Shown here: positions 27,526-34,138 of the stretch, piece after piece
Layout: every line of letters begins with the position of its first letter
Position numbering within the stretch: the first letter of the stretch is position 1
DNA from: Saccoglossus kowalevskii
Lineage: Eukaryota > Hemichordata > Enteropneusta > Harrimaniidae
Direction of reading: 5' to 3'
Length of the DNA: 34,138 nt
Assembly: GCF_000003605.2 (NCBI RefSeq)
Contig: NW_003116454.1
Location: forward strand, 177,222 to 211,359
Program-made: the position numbers and the translations under genes
The notes under the pieces: generated by a model
Databases searched by the model: none
What the model saw: the letters and a program-made list of their open reading frames with translations, nothing else
Told to the model about the DNA's origin: nothing

Positions 27526-30500
27526 ATTTGAATAAGAACATCATCAGTTAAGTAGTGATTTTCGAGCTCTTTGAACTTGAAATTAAAAGGTAATTCGGTA
27601 ATAGTTCCTCGGGGCTCTCACCCATGACTCTAATTTTAAGCAGTGTCCCCTCTTATGTTAATTGTACATTTCCCTCTTCAGGACACGTGTACAAATTAGG
27701 GCGAGTATTAGGGTTTAGGTAGGGGCCTTAAGGAACTCTTTCAAACATATAATTGAGAAATTCGGATTTATTGCGAATTGGTAGCCTAGGGTAATTAAGC
27801 TGTGATAACAGTGTGAAATAAATTGACATTGACACAAGGCCGATAAAACAATTTCTTTGAACAATACGCGCTACTGGTACTACGCTCAGCAATCACCATG
27901 GCAATGGCTATTTTTGTATGATAATTACTTCTGAGGTTGCTCAATACAGTTCCACGAAAGTCGTTGGATTTAGATTAGAATAGATTGCGTTTTGCTAAAC
28001 AAGTTCATATGTAAGGAAAATTAGGATCACGGATCATTTTTTTTGAGATATGCGTTATGTTAACTGTATGTGAATTACGGAGTTACGAGTAATACATCGG
28101 GATGTATGGAGAAAAAGTAAAGTAAGACCCGGTAAATAATCTTCTTCTTTTTTTAAGTTCGAGAATGAAATTATGTCCCTGGAACAACATTTTGAAAAAT
28201 CAAAAAGGGGGTACGTGACGCGAAATGTCCGCGACTAGTCTGTTCTGCCACGCCCTCTATAGTTGTGACCACGTGTTCGAGATGATTATATGCTAATGAG
28301 AAGTGCGTATTTCCTTGAAAACTAAACTGTCAGTGTTCAGTAAGTTTTGGATATCCATTTAATTGAATAACATTTCTTGAAAATTAGTTTATTGGATAGT
28401 TTTTAGTTCAAATTATTGAAGGAAGGAAAAAGCGTTTTCTGGTCAAGGTATTTAGGCATCCGTGTTTACACAACAATTTCAGTACAGGAAGCCAGATACA
28501 ACCAGTTAGTGCCCGGAACTCTCGTCGCACGGCGTAACAAATATTTGCTACAAAATAAACTGAAAAGCGCAGTTTAAGACATTTTAAATACTTTGTTTAA
28601 TGTGTGCGAAAATAGAGATTATCGCGTATTGGAAACAACTAACGCGTAAACGTCACACGAGACGACGTATAACAATACTTTTGGTGACATAAAAACAAAA
28701 CGAAGTCGTTGGGTTGACAACAAATTCAATGTACTCGTAGAGGGCAATATATACGGTTTTCCTCAAAATGTGTAATGACGTCATGCTGCCACGAGTTGAG
28801 GGCAAATCACGCCACGGAATATCCTTGCGCTTCATAATGTAGTTTCACGACGTATGTATAATAACGCGATTTTTTAAAATATTATTTCAAGTTAAATTCA
28901 GAAGTCACTTAGTCATCTCATATTTGATTTTTTAAATACGAATTATGGTGCCAAGATGATTCTAGTTTTCGCGAAGGTATTTTTATTATCTAACTAGGTT
29001 GTCAGTCCCCGGTGTCCGCCATTTTGGATTCATGCTCTTTGGATTCGTTCGATTCTCAAACCGATCTTGACGATATTATATCCTGATTTTTTACCAAATA
29101 TAATAAGGTAAGAGACTTACTATCGGTAGGTGTAGTCATATGAGCCATTACGCTGCTTGGCTTTGCCAGTGTGCGTTCACTGCAGCCGGTTTTGGTCCTT
29201 TTTAAGGCTACGCAAAGTGTGTGGTCGAATAGACTAAACAGGTTTTTCGAGGGATGATCCCACAGAGAAGTGGAAATATTATTATCTCTACGTTTCGATC
29301 TTTGTACATACGGTGAAAAATGTATTTTATGACATATCATTCTACCACCTTAATCAAAATGTTATGATTTTATGTGTTAAAATTCAGTATGTTTGCATCG
29401 ACATCACAGTACCAATAGACGTGGTCATGCTTGATAATGATAATATATTCGATATATTGTATTTATGGGGGATCATCGTTTTGGTACACGTGATTCAACG
29501 AAATTTACATCTATCCGTATATATCTGATAATATATACGTTGATTAAAAACACATATATTCCCTATGTACACTTGTTATCATGTTGGCGAGGGTAACCCT
29601 TGCTACCAAATATGCGGAAATGCGGCGACTCCCTATCTGGAGTGTGGGAGTGACTGTCGCACGTTTGGGTACAGCATGTAATATATTCGTGGTGTGGCGT
29701 GTTTGTTTGTTTTAGAATAATTAACAATTGTGGTCCTGGGTGTTAATATGCTAGTAGTTTGTATCTTATTATTTTGATAACCGTGGAGTTTATTGTAGTT
29801 ATTGGGTTAATGAATGGCTATTCTTCTGTTGAGATTGAGATTATTTTTTTAAGTGTACAAAATATCTCAAGATGAGTTAGTAAAAATTACAACATATATA
29901 GGAAGAGTTTGTCATTTCTTGTTTTCTGTCTCAATTATCACATTTACTGACACTCAAAATCCAGATAGCTGACAGAATGGGTGTATATGTTTCATCACAG
30001 GAATTACTGTGGTTCCCATCTATCTGCGATATTATATAAAACCCCATGTTTATAAAAAAAACGGGTCAACTTATTTTGAGGATTTTGACACTGCACTCTC
30101 AAACCAACCGATGTTCAACCATCTGTTTGCTTATTATTAAAGATTGTTACGCAGATATACAAGAACCACTGTGTCATAGTTAAGGAAATGTTCAAATGCA
30201 TTGTAATAAAAGTAGCAGGATTCTTGACCAGGTTTGAAAGAAATGACATTATGACCAGCAAGTATTCCAACGCATTATAAATTTAACACCCATGTTATGA
30301 TTTCAATGCTGAAATCAAAGTAATTCGTGTAAGGTATCTGCATTTCTATTATATCAGTTATAATTTGAATCATATTTGTCAGTGTCAATCACAGCTGTTA
30401 TCTGGTGTGATTGATTATTGATTGGTGATCTTGCTCTAGTATTGTCATTTCTATTGATCTAGGTCCATTATTCTTTGCATTTCACTGACATTTGTACGTT

Positions 30501-32644
30501 AGGCCCAGAATTTTTTTTATAGTTCCCTGCTATAATTTGATATGTAGAAAGTGTACAACGTCATTCTGTGGTTTGAAGCCCGTTTTGAAGTAACTGCTCA
30601 ATAACTGTTTTATCCTGGTCTGCAGTTGTGCTTTTCAAAACAGTAGAAATGGTGGCCATTTTTCACATTTGTAGGAATATTTTTTTTTTTAAATAATTTG
30701 TTTGACAGTGGACTTTCTAAGTGACAATATACATGTATACACATTTTGGCATTGTGTCAAGTCAAAGTTCATTTTATTAATCTGTTTTTTTATATAATAT
30801 TTGAATTCAACAAAAAGACAGTTGTTGATACTGTGAAAACAAGCCATACCAATAAATCTTCTAGCAAACTGAGTTTATTAACTACTGCACATTGAAAACA
30901 CAAAACATTCAGTGTTTTCAAACACAGATAGCTTTACAATTCTAATAATAGTGACTGTTGCCCCACATGCACATAAAAGGTACATATGTTTTGGTAGTCC
31001 AAGGACAAGATATGGTAGTCTATGCCTTGGGCTACTGATAATGCAAGACCTGTTATATTATTATTGTATAAATTGTTTATACATTTATGTACCAATTTTA
31101 TTGTCATGGTATAAACAGTGGATGGTGATTGGGATAAATGGTGAACAAAGTCTTTGCATCAATTTTTAATGGAAATGATTGAGTTTGCTGGTGTGGTGTG
31201 GCGGTGTTGTGGTGATGAGGTAATGTTGGTTGGGTGTATTGCTAGTCAGAAGTCCCTTTGAGTGAAAAAGTCCCCAGTTTCTTGTAACCATGGCAAAATT
31301 GACAGTTTTTCATTCTCATCCTTGTTCATTGATGTTATTGTTAGTTTTCTTTTCATCAATGTCTACTGAATGAAGCAATTTTTATTATTTTTTTTCAAAA
31401 TGAAATTGAAATCTGTGATCGTAATCATCACAACAGTTGTGCAAGCTTGAATGCATAATTTTGAAATTTTTGTCTATTTATTTCTTTGTTAGAAATATTC
31501 TGTAATCATTGTACCTCATACTATCATATCAGTGCGGATGTGCAAGCTAAATGCATAATTTTGCATATTTATGTAAAAAAAAATTCATTCTGTCTGAAAT
31601 ACTGATGTTGAGATTAGGGATTACAATTGACATGGTACCGTAGATACTATCTGTGTTATTTTTTTGGGTTCCCTTGGTCATTGTTATTATAGTGTTTAAC
31701 CCTTTATATTAGCTCTGTTCGTAAACTTTGCTGATATTTTTATTTCATATTTGATCCAAATCCAAGAGAAAGAAATGTTTGTTTTTAAATTCAAAATACT
31801 CATACACATGTGTAAGTATAGCAAGCATGTAAATACTTGACCTCATTGTTCACAGTGCTACTACTAATACGTAGTAAAAAAAAAAAACGTTTCACAATTG
31901 CTTGTGTTCAATAAATCACTAGCCTAGACAATCTACTTTGTCTGTTTCTGATGAAACTAATTCTTAGAAAATGTGATTTTGTTTTCCGTTAATGCAAAAA
32001 TAATTCAATTTTAAATTATTTCTGATCCATTATTTTTACTCATTGGAGGGAATATTGACCTTCATTCAGTATAATGCATCTGCCATGTGCAGTAGACGGG
32101 TGGAGCGATTCTAATTTACCTTATTGAATGGAATTGATTTCTTGTGCTGGGTTGCTTGTTTATTTCTTTTTTCATTCACACATTAAGTAAAAATGTATTT
32201 AATATTATTACTTTTCCTGGCATGCAATATGCAATTGCTAAACCCTGTACGTAAAACAAGCCTCGAAGAATTATCACAATTTCAGTAATTCTCTTAGGGT
32301 AAGGTGAGATTGAGGGTTTGTTTGATTCAACTCCTTAGTTCTAGACGTCATATCTATAACTCCCTCATCTCCTTGGTGGCCATGGTACATGTTCAACAAA
32401 CTTGAATAAGTATAGCACTTGAAGAATAGTTGGTGTCTGTGGGTGTGGTTATTTAGTCTACCTATCTTCTTCCTCCTTTTACCCTCAAATCGTGGTGACT
32501 CACCCTCCTACACCCCCATCCCTCTAATTGCATGCATGCTGTTTTAGCTGGCTTTAATTGGGAATTTTGTTTACCCAGTCATTGTAAAACGTACTCTATA
32601 CTTACTGCATGTTGTTGTTTTTTTTGCATGTGTTTCTTTTGCAG
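27526..32644. other. Intergenic sequence or 5' intron of the downstream gene
   Basis: AT-rich, no supported coding sequence. Near 29018 the sequence GTCCGCCATTTTGG resembles YY1-type core-promoter motifs, and AATAAG|GTAAGAG at about 29108 could be the donor of a 5' UTR exon. A CACGTG E-box lies near 28271. These would fit an upstream first exon for the gene at 32645, but only as conjecture. Confidence 0.4.
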
Positions 32645-32806
32645 TACTTGATCATCCCTGCTCTTGTAGTACTGTATACGTGAACGGTAACATAGTCTCT
32701 TCTACTGGTCGTTGTTGTTCTTATATGTATGTATATATATAATACATGATTCAACATGTCCGTGTTGCAAGCTATAGAAGAAAAAGTCAAAGCAGTTGAG
32801 GAAAAG
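32645..32806 (+). CDS. Probable first coding exon of an unidentified gene (coding 32756-32806)
   Basis: A strong acceptor (tgtttcttttgcag) precedes 32645. ATG at 32756 in tcaacATGT opens 17 codons, MSVLQAIEEKVKAVEEK, ending at GAAAAG|gtaaaa, phase 0. The peptide is a charged helix, as at the start of a coiled-coil protein. I do not recognise it. Upstream ATGs at about 32725-32747 in the presumed 5' UTR weaken the case. Confidence 0.35.
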
Positions 32807-33768
32807 GTAAAAATGTCTCCTAAGTTAACCCACTTACCCAGTCATACACTGCCACTAGGGAATGTTTTTAGTTTGCGTGTGTGTGTTTCAGTGTTCTAAC
32901 CGAATCTTAAAACTACAGTGTACGTGTGGTTAACAGCAATTCTCCCCTCCTCCTATAACGATTTAAAATTTCCCATGATAAGATTTATTCATATATATGT
33001 GGATGTACGCTAATAAAATTGCTGTTCATTACAGTTATAATGAAAATAAATAAATAGTTAAATCTCCCAAGATGCATTGCCCAGAGAATTACTAAACCAC
33101 CCTGGAAATTTATTACGTGATTTGTCTATCTTTGCAACATATACGAAAGTATTGCAAATTTATACTTCGTTGCAGTTAACTATTAATGTCATATGAGATG
33201 GACTATCGTTTTCCAAAGTAAAAGTTTGATATCATCATTAGTCGCTGCTGTCGTCTTTGGAAATGCACACCACGTAATGCTCCTCGGTAATGGATACTGC
33301 ATACCATGCAAATAAAATTACTGCTACCCTCGTCTGCTGTGAATTTTCTCTGGTTGTCTTGGAAATACAGCAGTTAATTACCATGTGACCTTTGTTAATT
33401 GAATCTCAGTTAGATAAACTGTCATGCCCTGTTAAAAGTTGACTGCATACAAAAAAAATGCACAACGATGTATCTAGTTGCAGTGTTCCACTGGGCTATT
33501 TTGTTATTATTATTAAATTTGCATTATATCATTGAGATTGTTGATCTATCGCATCATCAGTTTTATGCGCACTAGTTAAAGGGGAGGTGGCTTCGTTGTA
33601 GTTTGGCTAGGTGACATACCCCAAATTAGTCGGTGATAATATCATTTTACTTCATGTAGATTAGTATGTGAGTGCAAATTGATAGCAGTATTCACTAGCA
33701 ATCGCCTCTTGATACAATACTTGCATGGTGAGACTTGTAGTCAGTTACTTGATTTCTCACTCACTGTC
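32807..33768 (+). other. Sequence after the candidate exon, nothing recognised
   Basis: AT-rich, presumably intron of the gene beginning at 32756. No further exon could be supported. Confidence 0.45.
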
Positions 33769-34138
33769 AAATTATTTATTGTGATTACTACGATACAAAT
33801 TGCAATACAAATTACCTATTGTGATTACTACGATACAAATTGCAATACAAATTATCTATTGTGGTTACTACGATACAAATTGCAATACAAATTACCTATT
33901 GTGATTACTACGATACAAATTATCTATTGTGATTACTACGATACAAATTACCTATTGTGATTACTACGATACAAATTGCAATACAAATTACCTATTGCGA
34001 TTACTACGATACAAATTGCAATACAAATTACCTATTGCGATTACTACGATACAAATTGCAATACAAATTACCTATTGTGATTACTACGATACAATTGCAA
34101 TACAAATTACCTATTGCGATTACTACGATACAAATTTG
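33769..34138. repeat. 40-bp minisatellite running off the window
   Basis: At least nine units. Full units are 40 bp, starting GTGATTACTACGATACAAAT and continuing TGCAATACAAATTACCTATT. Two consecutive units (from 33901 and 33929) are 28 bp because they lack TGCAATACAAAT, a 12-bp internal duplication. Later units share GCGATT in place of GTGATT. Confidence 0.95.

Noticed and set aside
33679-33960. 93-codon ORF over the right-hand tandem repeat
   Set aside because: A repeat artefact; low-complexity peptide that ends when the unit length changes.
1-34138. tRNA or other structured RNA genes
   Set aside because: I looked for A/B-box promoter patterns (GGTTCRANNCC) and cloverleaf arms; the only close match (near 3055-3120) is inside kinesin exon f.

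Overview
The window is nuclear DNA of an animal. It is AT-rich, its genes are split into short exons by spliceosomal introns, it carries minisatellites and short inverted-repeat transposable elements, and it has an assembly gap. The two recognisable genes (a kinesin-3 of the KIF28/KLP-6 type and an E2F4/5-type transcription factor) and the intron sizes suggest a marine invertebrate, perhaps a deuterostome. The sequence alone does not fix the phylum.

Layout. (1) 317-7773, + strand: the 3' part (11 coding exons, 485 codons) of a kinesin-3 heavy chain most like KIF28/KLP-6, running from the end of the FHA region through the kinesin-3 stalk and C2-like region to the stop. One intron has a GC-AG boundary. 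The predicted protein ends in C-L-V-M after a lysine-rich stretch, which reads as a prenylation (CaaX) signal. (2) 7774-12182: 3' flank, a 30-bp minisatellite of about 1.2 kb (8554-9750), a 200-bp inverted-repeat element (10530-10729) and the E2F upstream region. (3) 12183-20967, + strand: a complete seven-exon E2F4/5 gene encoding 346 aa. Its third intron is a textbook U12-type AT-AC intron, and its second intron is enlarged by a 3.3-kb insertion with 16-bp terminal inverted repeats flanked by TTAA. (4) 20968-22514: 3' UTR and flank with a degenerate ~30-bp tandem repeat. (5) 22515-23387: 873 Ns. (6) 23388-32644: a long stretch without a convincing gene. It holds copies of a CpG-rich TTAA-flanked short element, a minus-strand remnant of a cysteine-rich coding sequence with one in-frame stop, and a possible LTR-like segment. 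(7) 32645-32806: a likely first coding exon (17 codons) of a third + strand gene, unidentified, followed by intron sequence that ends in a 40-bp tandem repeat running off the window.

The kinesin gene encodes a motor and the E2F gene a nuclear cell-cycle regulator. Nothing shows that they work together; they are simply neighbours on the same strand. The strongest items are the prenylatable kinesin tail, the minor-class intron, and at least three unrelated inverted-repeat families that are all bounded by TTAA. I saw no tRNA, rRNA, CRISPR array or viral gene.
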